Assembly: GCA_913020115.1 (NCBI GenBank)
Contig: CAJWBQ010000027.1
Span: 1 to 62,611, forward strand
Direction of reading: 5' to 3'
DNA: 62,611 nucleotides
Origin: an uncultured Cellvibrionales bacterium
GTDB taxonomy: Bacteria > Pseudomonadota > Gammaproteobacteria > Pseudomonadales > Cellvibrionaceae
Shown in pieces: positions 20,279 through 29,109 of this stretch (within the stretch, counting starts at the first letter, position 1; every line of letters starts with the position of its first letter). The notes below the pieces were generated by a model that saw only the letters and a program-made list of their open reading frames with translations, was not told the origin of the DNA and searched no databases. The position numbers and the translations under genes are program-made.

Positions 20279-22020
20279 CAACCTATAGGCTCCCGCACGG
20301 GAGGAATTCGCAACAAACGCAAAACACCTTCGGCCACTTTTGCAAATACCGGCGCGGCCACGTCACCACCGTGATAACGCACATCGCCCGGTTCATCTAT
20401 CATCACAACGGCCACAATTTTTGGATCGTTGGCCGGTGCTATTCCAGCAAATAAGGCCAAATATTGGTTATCGACGTAACCTCGTTGGCCTGACTTTACT
20501 TTGTGTACGGTACCGGTTTTGCCCGCCACCGGATAAGAATTCACTTCCGCCCGAGTGGCGGTGCCACCTTTTTGAATCACTGTGCGCAGCATGGCCATAA
20601 CCTGCGCTGCGTAACGCTCGTCCACCACATTTTCAACTTGCGGCTCTTCTTCTATTCGCAACAACGAAACCGGCCGACGTGTGCCTTTCGCCGCAATCAC
20701 GCCGTAAGCTTGAGCCAGTTGCAATGGCGTTAAGCTGAGACCATAGCCAAAAGCATAAGACGCTTGGACGATAGGATGCCAACGACCGTAATTAGGAAGC
20801 ACCCCCGTACTTTCACCCGGAAAGCCTGTGCCTGTGGCTTGCCCTAGGCCCACACGAAAATACATATCTCTGATTTTCTGCGGCTCAAGAGACAAAGCCA
20901 GCTTGCTCATTCCCACTTGGCTTGATTTAGTAATAATTTTTGTAACGTCAATGACACCGTAATTTACCGGATCTAAATACGTTTTCTTACCCACTCGATA
21001 GTGACCGGGATTAGTATCAATTTTTGTTTTCGGCTTATAGAGACCCGTTTCTAGCGCCGCCATAACAGCCAAAGGCTTCATCGTCGAGCCCGGCTCAAAT
21101 TGATCGGTGAGCGCTCGATTACGCAAAGCCAAAGGATTAAGCTTACGGCGATCGTTTGGATTGAAGGCTGGTTGATTGACCATGGCCAAGACTTCACCTG
21201 TCTCAACATCTAAGACCACTACCGAACCCGATTTCGCGCCGTATTCATTCACCGCTGTTTTCAACTCACGGTAGGCCAAGTATTGCAGACGTAAATCAAT
21301 GCTCAAACGCAAGTCTTTGCCAGAGCGTGCGGCCTGCACCAACTGCACCTCTTTAATAGTGTGACCCTTTAGATCTTTTAATACTTGCTTCGCACCCGCC
21401 TCACCCTTCAACCAGTCATTGAAGGCGAGTTCCATACCTTCCTGACCTTGATCGTTCTGGTCAGTAAAACCCACCAAGTGTGCAGTCACCTCTCCTGCGG
21501 GGTAATAACGGCGATATTCCTGCTGTGCAAACACCCCAGGAATATTTAAGTCGAGTATTTTTTTAGCGTCTTGCGGTGGCAAGTGTCGTTTTAAATAGAC
21601 AAATTCTTTTTCGCGATAACGTGTTAATTTTTCTGCCAGCCGTGAAGGTTTCATTCCTAGCGCACGAGCCAGTACCGCTCTATGAGCCGCGCTGTCGCCC
21701 AAAATTTTGGGGTTGGCCCAGATGGAGTCGACGGGCGTACTCACCGCTAGGGGCTCGCCGTGGCGATCGGTGATAAGGCCTCGGTAGGCACTAATTCCTT
21801 CTGCACGTAATGTTCTAGCCTGCCCTTGATCTTGAAGAAATTTATATCCTCGGTCTTCACTGGCCATAACTTGCAAGCGCGCCACATGCCACAAAATTGC
21901 CAAGGCTAATACGCACAACAGAAAACAGACACTGTAGAAACGCCAATTGGCGAGCACAGGATAAGCTGTCTCGCCTTTTTTTGACTTCGTGCTTGTCATT
22001 GCTGTTCTGGCCCTGGTCAC
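20278..22020 (-). CDS. ftsI: Septal transpeptidase FtsI (penicillin-binding protein 3)
   Basis: The 580-residue class B PBP has one N-terminal transmembrane helix (about residues 27-48), a pedestal domain and a C-terminal transpeptidase domain. The SxxK motif is STMK and the KTG motif is KTGT. The middle motif reads SSQ where the well-studied PBP3 proteins have SSN. FtsI cross-links septal peptidoglycan together with FtsW. A GTG at 22020 preceded by GGAAAA and an ATG at 21999 are both plausible starts. Confidence 0.96.
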   Translation of the reverse strand: MTRARTAMTSTKSKKGETAYPVLANWRFYSVCFLLCVLALAILWHVARLQVMASEDRGYKFLQDQGQARTLRAEGISAYRGLITDRHGEPLAVSTPVDSIWANPKILGDSAAHRAVLARALGMKPSRLAEKLTRYREKEFVYLKRHLPPQDAKKILDLNIPGVFAQQEYRRYYPAGEVTAHLVGFTDQNDQGQEGMELAFNDWLKGEAGAKQVLKDLKGHTIKEVQLVQAARSGKDLRLSIDLRLQYLAYRELKTAVNEYGAKSGSVVVLDVETGEVLAMVNQPAFNPNDRRKLNPLALRNRALTDQFEPGSTMKPLAVMAALETGLYKPKTKIDTNPGHYRVGKKTYLDPVNYGVIDVTKIITKSSQVGMSKLALSLEPQKIRDMYFRVGLGQATGTGFPGESTGVLPNYGRWHPIVQASYAFGYGLSLTPLQLAQAYGVIAAKGTRRPVSLLRIEEEPQVENVVDERYAAQVMAMLRTVIQKGGTATRAEVNSYPVAGKTGTVHKVKSGQRGYVDNQYLALFAGIAPANDPKIVAVVMIDEPGDVRYHGGDVAAPVFAKVAEGVLRLLRIPPVREPIG

Positions 22021-22027
22021 TTTTCCG

Positions 22028-22345
22028 TCACTCTTTAACCATTACAATTTTTTCGGAATCTGGGATGATCATATCTAAATCTTGCAAAGCCAGACGTTCA
22101 ATTCTGCTGTAGGCCGCCCAAGCACTTTGCTCCAATAAATATTGACCCCATTCCACCTGTAAATCTGCCGCCTGCCGACGCAGAGACTCCAAACCATTAA
22201 TCTTCTGTCGACTATCATGGGTAGTCCAAACCACAGCGTAAGCCGACAGCAACACACCCAACCACAAGGTAACCAAGCCTAAAACCGCCGCCCGAGTAGG
22301 CGTGGAACTTACCGCAGCACTGGCAAGTATTCGCTTTCTGGCCAC
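22028..22345 (-). CDS. ftsL: Cell division protein FtsL
   Basis: The 105-residue bitopic protein has one transmembrane helix (about residues 20-42), followed by a heptad-like periplasmic coiled coil. FtsL forms a complex with FtsB and FtsQ that activates FtsWI. Sequence conservation in this family is low, so the call depends on topology, size and the position between rsmH and ftsI. The start overlaps the rsmH stop by one base. Confidence 0.92.
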   Translation of the reverse strand: MARKRILASAAVSSTPTRAAVLGLVTLWLGVLLSAYAVVWTTHDSRQKINGLESLRRQAADLQVEWGQYLLEQSAWAAYSRIERLALQDLDMIIPDSEKIVMVKE

Positions 22346-23274
22346 TACTTTATTTTTTCCGCCACACGCATAACCGCACTGCGCGAGCGCACGTTAAATT
22401 CAACCTCACCCTTGCTGGCCTTAACCGCCTTGCTGACACTCGTTAAACGCTTATTAAGTTGCGAGTCTCTAACCGGTAAACCACGGGGCAATTCGTCACC
22501 ACGCTCATGACGGCGAATAAAACGCTTTACCAAACGATCTTCTAAACTGTGAAAGCTGATTACCACTAAGCGCCCGCCTACAGCCAGCACTTCAAGCGCC
22601 TGATCTAATACAGCTTCCAGATCGCCGAGCTCATTATTAATAAAAATTCGAATTCCCTGAAATGCTCTCGTCGCTGGGTTTTTGCCTTTTTCCCAAGCTG
22701 GGTTCGCCTCTGCAATAATCTTAGCCAATGCCAATGTGCGCGTAATGGGCGCGATATCACGCTCTCGCACAATGGCTCCGGCTATTCGCCAGGCATAACG
22801 CTCTTCACCATAGTTTTGCATGACTCGCGCAATTTCCGTTTGCTCCGCGCGATTGATCCAGTCAGCTGCACTCTCGCCAACGGCCGGATTCATCCGCATG
22901 TCTAGCGGGCCATCATTTAAAAAACTAAAGCCTCGTTCAGCGTCATCAATTTGCGGAGACGACACGCCCAAATCCAACAAAACGCCAGATACCTTCCCCA
23001 TTTGACCACGACTTTCCACGCACTCTTGCAGGCAGGCGAACGATCGCTGCTCAATCTCAAATCGAGGCTCATCGGGGAATTTTTGATTGGCCACCGCGAT
23101 GGCTTCGGGATCTTTATCAAAAGCCAAGAGCTGGCCTTGATCTAAGTTTTTCAAAACAAGCTGGCTGTGCCCGCCGCGACCAAAAGTGCCGTCCACGTAG
23201 AAACCATTGGGGTCGATAACTAGGTCATCTACCGCCTCTTGCAGTAAAACTGTCAGGTGTTGTTCTTGATTCAT
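22345..23274 (-). CDS. rsmH: 16S rRNA (cytosine-1402-N4)-methyltransferase RsmH (MraW)
   Basis: The 309-residue SAM-dependent methyltransferase modifies C1402 of 16S rRNA. The SAM-binding motif [12 protein letters not shown] near residue 28 and the family stretch [15 protein letters not shown] near 220 are clear. It follows mraZ by 18 bp and precedes ftsL with a 1-bp overlap, the standard arrangement at the head of dcw clusters. Confidence 0.97.
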   Translation of the reverse strand: MNQEQHLTVLLQEAVDDLVIDPNGFYVDGTFGRGGHSQLVLKNLDQGQLLAFDKDPEAIAVANQKFPDEPRFEIEQRSFACLQECVESRGQMGKVSGVLLDLGVSSPQIDDAERGFSFLNDGPLDMRMNPAVGESAADWINRAEQTEIARVMQNYGEERYAWRIAGAIVRERDIAPITRTLALAKIIAEANPAWEKGKNPATRAFQGIRIFINNELGDLEAVLDQALEVLAVGGRLVVISFHSLEDRLVKRFIRRHERGDELPRGLPVRDSQLNKRLTSVSKAVKASKGEVEFNVRSRSAVMRVAEKIK

Positions 23275-23292
23275 CGCTACCTAATTTTATCG

Positions 23293-23736
23293 TTATAAAG
23301 CAAGCGATTGGATTTCAAGGGGCAGACTTTCGTCATCACCAGGCTCATCCAACAATCCATTCCAGCTGGCCTCACTCCACAGTTCGGCTTTTTGGCCGAG
23401 ACCCACCAGCATCAGTTTCTTATCTAAGTTTGCGTATTCCCGCAGTGTTGGCGGCAATAAAATGCGCCCATTAGCATCTACTTCTAATTCAACGGCATTA
23501 CCTAAAACCAAGCGCTGAATACGGCGAACAGCTTTGTTTGCACTGGGCAGAGCTTCAATTTGAGCTCTAATGGCTTGCCACTGGGGTTCGGGGTAAATGC
23601 TAAGACATCGATCATAGGGGTTGGCTGTTATTACCAAGCGCCCATCACAGGCAGCGGCTAGCACATCGCGATACCGGCTCGGTATTGCCATGCGACCTTT
23701 ACTGTCCATGTTGATTGATTGACTGCCCTGAAACAT
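23293..23736 (-). CDS. mraZ: Transcriptional regulator MraZ
   Basis: The 147-residue protein carries two SpoVT-AbrB-like repeats, each with the DxxGR signature (DSKGRMAIP near residue 11 and DANGRILLP near 88). MraZ is a ring-forming DNA-binding protein that represses its own dcw promoter through tandem GTGG repeats, and such repeats lie just upstream here. A TTG at 23760 is in frame, but the ATG at 23736 gives the usual MFxG N-terminus and length. Confidence 0.95.
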   Translation of the reverse strand: MFQGSQSINMDSKGRMAIPSRYRDVLAAACDGRLVITANPYDRCLSIYPEPQWQAIRAQIEALPSANKAVRRIQRLVLGNAVELEVDANGRILLPPTLREYANLDKKLMLVGLGQKAELWSEASWNGLLDEPGDDESLPLEIQSLAL

Positions 23737-23797
23737 ATTTCTAACTAGCACCTTTCCCAAGTAATGAGGCCATGTCGGCTGAACCCAGCCTCAAACT

Positions 23798-23831
23798 CCA
23801 CAAAAAACCACAAATATCCACTTTTTTCCAC
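23798..23831 (-). promoter_or_regulatory. Four MraZ boxes (GTGG repeats, 10-bp period)
   Basis: On the minus strand GTGG occurs four times at exactly 10-bp spacing; on the plus strand CCAC begins at 23798, 23808, 23818 and 23828. The repeats start directly after the -10 element and lie 62-95 bp before the mraZ ATG. Known MraZ operators are short GTGG-type repeats with this one-helical-turn period, so autoregulation of the dcw cluster is strongly suggested. Confidence 0.8.
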
Positions 23832-23839
23832 ATTTGCAC

Positions 23840-23867
23840 ACTATAAATTGACGAGCACTAAAGTCAA
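23840..23867 (-). promoter_or_regulatory. mraZ (dcw) sigma70 promoter
   Basis: On the minus strand TTGACT (23867-23862) and TATAGT (23845-23840) are separated by 16 bp. The predicted transcript would start near 23833, inside the first MraZ box, leaving a leader of about 95 nt. Both hexamers match the consensus at five of six bases. Confidence 0.75.
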
Positions 23868-23993
23868 GCAGGGAATGCGGTAAATGCAGCGATCGTGCAT
23901 GGAAAGTGGGTAAAATTTCGGGGAACAGGTTGGGATTATGTAAAGAGCCGGAAATGAAAAACAAACAAACTTTAGGAAATTCAAAGCAGTGCG

Positions 23994-24026
23994 GCGCACA
24001 CTTAAAGTAATACATTAAGTGTGCGC
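23994..24026. repeat. Perfect 12-bp inverted repeat upstream of the dcw promoter
   Basis: GCGCACACTTAA (23994-24005) and its exact complement (24015-24026) flank a 9-nt A/T-rich loop. Flanking AGCAG/CTGCT bases would extend the stem past a bulge. There is no T-tract, so it does not look like an ordinary intrinsic terminator. It could be an operator or a remnant terminator. The rest of 24027-24215 shows nothing I can name. Confidence 0.5.
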
Positions 24027-24215
24027 TGCTAGATCTGGGAATTGATTACATTTTGAATGTTTTATGAACGCATCAGGGAATGCGCACTATATCGAAAGCC
24101 GCGCTATCGAAGCGCTAGGAATTGATGTCGCGTTATTCTGCATCAATGTTCGCGGAGTGGCAACCAGCGAATGCTCAACCACCCTAGAAAGTGACCATCT
24201 CCATGAGGCGAGCCA

Positions 24216-24452
24216 CTAACCCACCCCCTGAGAAGGAGTGCTCGCGCCCACAGGGCGCAGCTCAGCCAACACCCGCTCTAGCAAAATCTGGTTTTCACCC
24301 AAATAGGCCCGCCAAAATCGATTCAGGTCAATTTCTTCACTAACGATCAAGGCGCTATTGAGGTGCGCGCGATCTTGCAGATAATCCAGCGGAGCGGTCG
24401 AGACCGACGCGGAAATTTCAATCCTCGCAGCTGCAGAATTTCTCAGGCCCAT
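24216..24452 (-). CDS. Hypothetical 78-residue protein
   Basis: The open frame has a fair ribosome-binding site (GGAG nine bases before the ATG) and a reasonable composition, including a charged stretch ending LLERVLAEL. I recognise no domain, signal peptide or membrane segment. It stands alone between the dcw promoter region and the VOC gene. It may be a real small gene or a remnant. Confidence 0.3.
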   Translation of the reverse strand: MGLRNSAAARIEISASVSTAPLDYLQDRAHLNSALIVSEEIDLNRFWRAYLGENQILLERVLAELRPVGASTPSQGVG

Positions 24453-24706
24453 ACTATTTCACTCCGGCAGAAACGAACATCAATTCTTATCGATAGTTCA
24501 AGATCCTAGCAGCGACCCCATCGGCAACAAAGACAAATAGATTGGATATTTTGCGCCTGAAGTGCCTCGCACACTCAGAGCGCCAAATATTTTTCTGCAG
24601 GAACAAGAAGCTCACCATCAATGAGCGGGCATCACATCGAAAAACGCGATTTATTAATCTAACGTAAACACTCCAAGTCAACGACACCCAAAACCGTAAA
24701 TTAATA

Positions 24707-25789
24707 TCAATCAGAATTAACACTTACATCTAAGGCCCGGACAGAGAGAGCAGAACTGGGGTCAATCACCTGACGCAATGAAAAGATATTGCCATCCAAA
24801 TCCCGCGCATAAACTTGCCAGAAATCGCCGAGTTTTATTGGCTTACTTATAAACTTCACGCCCAAATTACTTAATCGTTGGTACTCAGCTTGTATATCTG
24901 TAACTTCCAGTGAGAAAGAGTAACCCAGCGCAGTCACATCCCGGACGCCCTCAAATTTTTGCGTGGCCGGCTTAACATATTCCCAGATCTCAAGTACCTT
25001 CGAGGTTTCATTTAGACGAAACCAAGCCGCCTTAAGATGAAGTTGGTCGATATTGGTTATATCATCGAACTTGGCATTCCCTGAAACTTCAGCCTTGCGA
25101 TAGGGCTGAAAACCAAGCACATCCTGATAAAAATCTACTGCGCCTTCTAGATCGTGAGTGACCAAAGCCACCTGAGACATCCACATATCCTCGCCCAAAT
25201 CTTGCCATGTATTGTCATAACCTGCACGAGAAAGCACCTTTCCGTCGAGCTGTTCAAGCTCAAGCATATTTCCTTCAGGATCATAAGCATAAGCATAAGT
25301 TACACCATAGCCACCAATATCAATTGGACTGCTACCACGAGAAAGCAACTCTGCACCGGCATTTAAAAATTTCTTGTAACCGGGGTCGCTTGAGGGCGTC
25401 TGGAAACAGGTGTGCGTCATACCAGGCCCCTCCGGAGCCATTTTTCTCAAGGGCTGGGATTGGTTATGAGAGAACTCCACCAACTCAAAGAGCATGTTGG
25501 GTGCTTTTAATACCGCGATTTCATAGTGAATACCTTGATGACCAAACAGGGTATCTGCGAGCTTGTTTTGAGTAACTGTTTCTCTTCGAATTAATTCGAA
25601 ATCCGTGGATTGCTGATAAAAGGCCAAAACTTTATCCATATTTTTCACAGATAAACCAATGTGATTCAGACCAATGATAGTCGTTTTAGTGTCTTTTATA
25701 TTGGCATCTTCACGAATATCAATGGCCGCCGAATACCCAGAGAAAATTGCACAGCCAATTAAAAAACATTGTCGAATTGACACTATCAT
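24707..25789 (-). CDS. Exported protein with two VOC (glyoxalase/dioxygenase-fold) domains
   Basis: The 360-residue product starts with a signal peptide (hydrophobic residues 8-22, likely cut after SAA). Two VOC modules follow, at about 36-185 and 203-345. Module 1 keeps a possible metal triad: H43 (LNHIGLSV), H126 (MTHTCF) and E177 (MLELEQL). In module 2 the equivalent positions are not His/His/Glu, so it looks non-metal-binding. VOC proteins include glyoxalases, extradiol dioxygenases and ligand-binding proteins; the substrate cannot be deduced. GGGGT lies about six bases before the ATG. It is divergent from the TetR regulator, which may control it. Confidence 0.75.
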   Translation of the reverse strand: MIVSIRQCFLIGCAIFSGYSAAIDIREDANIKDTKTTIIGLNHIGLSVKNMDKVLAFYQQSTDFELIRRETVTQNKLADTLFGHQGIHYEIAVLKAPNMLFELVEFSHNQSQPLRKMAPEGPGMTHTCFQTPSSDPGYKKFLNAGAELLSRGSSPIDIGGYGVTYAYAYDPEGNMLELEQLDGKVLSRAGYDNTWQDLGEDMWMSQVALVTHDLEGAVDFYQDVLGFQPYRKAEVSGNAKFDDITNIDQLHLKAAWFRLNETSKVLEIWEYVKPATQKFEGVRDVTALGYSFSLEVTDIQAEYQRLSNLGVKFISKPIKLGDFWQVYARDLDGNIFSLRQVIDPSSALSVRALDVSVNSD

Positions 25790-26374
25790 TGCTTACCCCA
25801 TTTGATGGATTAGATTGAAGTTGTTGGAGGCCTTTAAACAAGCTGCTTGTATCTTTAGGCTCTCTATACTCGCTCGCCGCCCTTTTAAAGACCCAAATCT
25901 CGAGTCCCGCCAATAACGCAGGAGAATGAGCCACCGCTCGAATTTATGCCGAGAGTAAACTAGTGGTAAAGCCGAATGCCGCCAAGCTTTATTGATCATT
26001 AGTACAATAATAGCATGGCAACACCCTGAATCGCTCACACATACCGCTAAAAACATACAATAAATTCTATAAAAATAGCAAAATTATCGCAATTGACTAT
26101 AGATGCAATAACTTAATAGAGCAAGCGTTATACGCTTAAAATTCTTACCCTGAACAAAAAGGGCAAAAAAACATCTAACTCTAGACGGCAGCTACAAGAA
26201 GCGGCCACAAGGCGACAACTGAGCGCGGAAGCGCTCTCGATGAAGCGCCCAGCAAAAAAGAGGTACAATCTACATACGCCCCCTCCCCTACACACAATCA
26301 GAGCTTGCATTTCGCGCCCTCCCCTTTACTATCGACCACTCCATCAACAAGCGCCCCGGACACACCCGCACCTC
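25790..26374. other. Divergent intergenic region between the VOC gene and TetR regulator
   Basis: This 585-bp A/T-rich region has no convincing gene on either strand. It contains one copy of the element shared with the SDR promoter (25991-26016). I found no strong sigma70 promoter for the VOC gene by eye. The open frame of TetR extends upstream to 26240, but that extension does not look like protein of this family. Confidence 0.5.
25991..26016 (+). promoter_or_regulatory. Shared element, copy A
   Basis: The core reads ATTGA-N2-ATTAGT-N2-AAT-A-ATAGCAT. Copy B lies 1.36 kb away at 27353-27377, immediately at the promoter of the SDR gene; the two match at 21 of 25 aligned positions with one gap. 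It also has partial dyad symmetry (TATTG...CAATA). It may be the binding site of the TetR regulator encoded between the two copies. Confidence 0.4.
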
Positions 26375-27022
26375 ATGACTGACGTTAAAAAGACAAAGCC
26401 CAAAAAAACCAGAACCCGACTCTCTCCAGAGGTCAGAAAAGAACTTATTCTGGACCACGCCGCAAAGGTGATTTCAGCAGAAGGCGTGTCGGCATTAAGC
26501 ATGGACAGACTCGGTCGCGAGGCGGGCATCAGCAAATCGTTAGTTTATGCGTACTACCCCAGCATGAAGGAGGTCTTGCAGACCCTACTAAGGCGTGAAC
26601 ATAAACGCTTGCGCCAATTGCAATCAGAAGCCGCAGATAGCGCGGAAACCTTCGAGCAATTGGTGCGCCGGGTTACCAAAGTCTACCTGACCTACATGGA
26701 AGAACGAGGCCTTATTCTGGATAGGCTAGCCGCAGAACCTAGCCTGTCAGACAAAGGAGACCCAACTGAATTTAGTCGAGATTCCGCCGTCAATTATGTC
26801 TCCCAAGTGGTTAGTGATAACTTTGGTATCGACATTAGCATTGCGCGACCCGCAATAGACATCTCTTTTGGCATGCCCTCTGCTGCTGGCCACTACTTAA
26901 CTCGCCACGACCTAAGCCGCCAGACCATTGAGGACATTACCGTCACTATGATTATTGGCAGCATTGAGGCACTCAGAAAAAAGTACGAGAGCTCGCTAAA
27001 ACCCCTAATAAAACCATCCTAA
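26375..27022 (+). CDS. TetR-family transcriptional regulator
   Basis: The 215-residue protein has a basic N-terminal tail rich in Lys, then a TetR helix-turn-helix (about residues 18-65) with LSMDRLGREAGISKSLVYAYYPSMKEV. The C-terminal ligand-binding part is divergent, so no effector can be named. The frame is open from an ATG at 26240, but those extra 45 residues are Pro- and His-rich and unlike the family, so the ATG at 26375 is preferred although its ribosome-binding site is weak. It is flanked by the divergent VOC gene and the downstream SDR, and both sides carry the same putative operator. Confidence 0.85.
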   Translation: MTDVKKTKPKKTRTRLSPEVRKELILDHAAKVISAEGVSALSMDRLGREAGISKSLVYAYYPSMKEVLQTLLRREHKRLRQLQSEAADSAETFEQLVRRVTKVYLTYMEERGLILDRLAAEPSLSDKGDPTEFSRDSAVNYVSQVVSDNFGIDISIARPAIDISFGMPSAAGHYLTRHDLSRQTIEDITVTMIIGSIEALRKKYESSLKPLIKPS

Positions 27023-27445
27023 GACGCAGCCAATTTGAATGTACACGCCGACCGACAACCCCTTACGCCAATCGTAAATTGAATCGAAAAACAGCCCACC
27101 CCTAGAATATTGCACATAATGTCAATTCCTAGCGAAAACTCGACCATTAACACAACAAATACGGTGGTCATCTTTATTTTAAGCGCCTGCAGTTATAATT
27201 AAAGGCTTATTATAAGGATAATTTCTGAAGCTACCCTCCAACACTTTATTGTCATATTAGATAATAAAACATCTTACCCATTGCAATAACCTACCCAATT
27301 GACGCTTAAGTTCACCCAAAATCAATTAAAAAGAAGGCCATCGCCCATCCTTATTGACGATTAGTGTAATATAGCATACCATCCGCTCCAACTAATTCGC
27401 AGTTCCGCGAAATGTAATGACAGCTCGGTATTTAATGAGGCAGGT
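27023..27445. other. Intergenic region before the SDR gene
   Basis: This 423-bp A/T-rich stretch has no gene I can support. Its distal part holds the SDR promoter and copy B of the shared element. No clear terminator for the TetR gene was seen. Confidence 0.5.
27353..27382 (+). promoter_or_regulatory. SDR promoter with shared element, copy B
   Basis: TTGACG (27354-27359) and TACCAT (27377-27382) are spaced by 17 bp and lie about 65 bp before the SDR start. The promoter spacer is occupied by copy B of the element also present at 25991-26016, so a protein bound here would block RNA polymerase. Confidence 0.5.
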
Positions 27446-28213
27446 ATGGATCTAAATCTTCAAGGTAAACGTGCCATAGTCACTGGCGGCAGTCGGGGCA
27501 TTGGCAAAACAATTCTCGAAACCTTAGCGAAAGAAGGTGCAGCTGTTGCCACCTGTGCGCGTGGTGAAGAACGATTGAATGCTACTCTCTCTGAACTGAA
27601 AGAATATGGTATCCCCGTTTATGGGGAGGCTGTGGATGTGACCAACACTGAGGCGTTTACTGCATGGTTCGATCGCGCAGCATCATTTCTTGGGGGCGTT
27701 GATATTTTTGTAAGCAATTGCTCTACTCGTGTTCAAGCGCAAGGCGAAGAGCGCTGGCGACAAACCTTTGAGTACGATCTATTACAACACATACGAGCCA
27801 CAGAGCTTGCCATTCCATACTTAGAAAACGGCGTTGACCCAGCTATTGTAATGATATCCTCCATAGCCTATGCCATGGCAGCCCCGCCTGAAGATGAACG
27901 AGCCTACGCGGCGATGAAGGCAGGCTTAGTCTCTTACGGCTCACAAATGTCTATTGTCCACGGTAGCAAAGGCATTAGAGTAAACGTTGTTTCTCCGGGG
28001 CCTATTTTTTCAGAGGGCGGCACATGGGATCATATACGCCAGAACATGCCCGACATGTATAAACGCGCCCAGTCTTTGGCTACTCTCAAACGCCTAGGAA
28101 CAACACAAGAAGTCGCCAATGCTATAGGCTTTTTGGCGAGCCCCGCTGCGTCCTTTATTACGGGTGCTAACCTTAGGGTAGACGGCGGGATGCTTAAGCA
28201 TGTAAATTACTAA
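27446..28213 (+). CDS. Short-chain dehydrogenase/reductase (SDR)
   Basis: The 255-residue cytoplasmic NAD(P)-dependent oxidoreductase has the cofactor motif TGGSRGIG near residue 13, the catalytic Ser in the ISSIAYA region and the YxxxK pair in YAAMK near residue 155. The usual NNAG motif reads SNCS, a variation also seen in some active SDRs. GAGGCAGGT precedes the ATG. The substrate is unknown. The TetR gene and the shared operator-like element suggest induction by a small molecule. Confidence 0.85.
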   Translation: MDLNLQGKRAIVTGGSRGIGKTILETLAKEGAAVATCARGEERLNATLSELKEYGIPVYGEAVDVTNTEAFTAWFDRAASFLGGVDIFVSNCSTRVQAQGEERWRQTFEYDLLQHIRATELAIPYLENGVDPAIVMISSIAYAMAAPPEDERAYAAMKAGLVSYGSQMSIVHGSKGIRVNVVSPGPIFSEGGTWDHIRQNMPDMYKRAQSLATLKRLGTTQEVANAIGFLASPAASFITGANLRVDGGMLKHVNY

Positions 28214-28337
28214 AGCCACTAGAAGTTATATCACTCCTCCGGTGGCCAGTATTGCTACTTGCCGCCTCATCAACTATGACGCGTAAGGTATTTAACTTTT
28301 CATTATCAACAACGCCAACTAACTGACTTGGGGGCTA

Positions 28338-29099
28338 ATGAAAAAAATATCGCGGTTCATTTATTTACTACTATTTTTAGTATGCATGCCCGCGGCAGGG
28401 GAAAGCACTGCTGCGGACGATACTGTTCGCATTGGCGCCTCGAACATGAGCCCTTGGGGCTTTCTCGACAAACAAAATAGGGAAAGCGGCTTACTCATTG
28501 ATTTTGCACAGAAATTCAGCGCCGAAGTTCATATCGATCACAAAAATTATTTGCAGCCTTACCCCCGAGTGATGCATTCGCTCGCCTCAGGATCTGTAGA
28601 TCTTGCAGTTCTGTTTGACGGACCACACGCTGACAACGTAGCTATCCGCGTGGGAGACGTACTTGTCACGGAAGTGTTTGTTGTAGCCCGCGCCAGTGCT
28701 GAGCCAATTTCCTCATTTGAGCAATTGGCGGGCATGACCGTAGGCTACATTCGGGGTTCAAAGTATGGCGAGCCATTTGATAGCGCTCCGCACTTCACGC
28801 GCCTTCCCATCAATACTATGCGCCAAGGCTTGGCAATGGTTCTGAGCGGGCGAATAGATGCAATGACCAGCTCCAATCAAGCCTTCTATCAGGCGACTAA
28901 TGCGATGCAGTTAAATGAAACACAACTCCGCCGCCTGCTTGTTCTGAAAGGAGTTACGGGCGGCTTGTATATGTCCCGCCATTCCAAGCTTATGAATCAA
29001 CTACCCTTCTACAGAGACGCTTTGAAAAAGATGGACAGCCAAGGAACATTAAAACGTATTTTCTCCAAACCTCAAGCCTCGGGAACCAATTTTCAGTAA
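28338..29099 (+). CDS. Periplasmic solute-binding protein (SBP_bac_3 type)
   Basis: The 253-residue protein has a signal peptide (residues 1-26, with a hydrophobic core of Ile/Tyr/Leu) and then a bilobed binding fold typical of amino-acid transporter substrate-binding proteins (VRIGASNMSPWGF, later VGYIRGSKYGEPF). No permease or ATPase gene is nearby, so it may act as a stand-alone ligand sensor or supply a distant transporter. GGGGG lies a few bases upstream of the ATG. It is probably expressed separately from the SDR, 125 bp away. Confidence 0.8.
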   Translation: MKKISRFIYLLLFLVCMPAAGESTAADDTVRIGASNMSPWGFLDKQNRESGLLIDFAQKFSAEVHIDHKNYLQPYPRVMHSLASGSVDLAVLFDGPHADNVAIRVGDVLVTEVFVVARASAEPISSFEQLAGMTVGYIRGSKYGEPFDSAPHFTRLPINTMRQGLAMVLSGRIDAMTSSNQAFYQATNAMQLNETQLRRLLVLKGVTGGLYMSRHSKLMNQLPFYRDALKKMDSQGTLKRIFSKPQASGTNFQ

Positions 29100-29109
29100 A
29101 ACAAGCTGA

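Noticed and set aside
23737..24215. RNase P RNA gene near mraZ, as found in Pseudomonas
   Set aside because: I could not find the conserved core sequences of bacterial RNase P RNA in this region.
24487..24723. 78-codon minus-strand open frame
   Set aside because: It overlaps the end of the VOC gene, lacks a good start and has no recognisable features.
25793..26056. 87-codon minus-strand open frame
   Set aside because: No domain, odd composition and no ribosome-binding site; it lies in the regulatory region between VOC and TetR.
26240..26374. N-terminal extension of the TetR frame
   Set aside because: The 45 extra residues are rich in Pro, His and Tyr and unlike the family; the ATG at 26375 gives a normal length.
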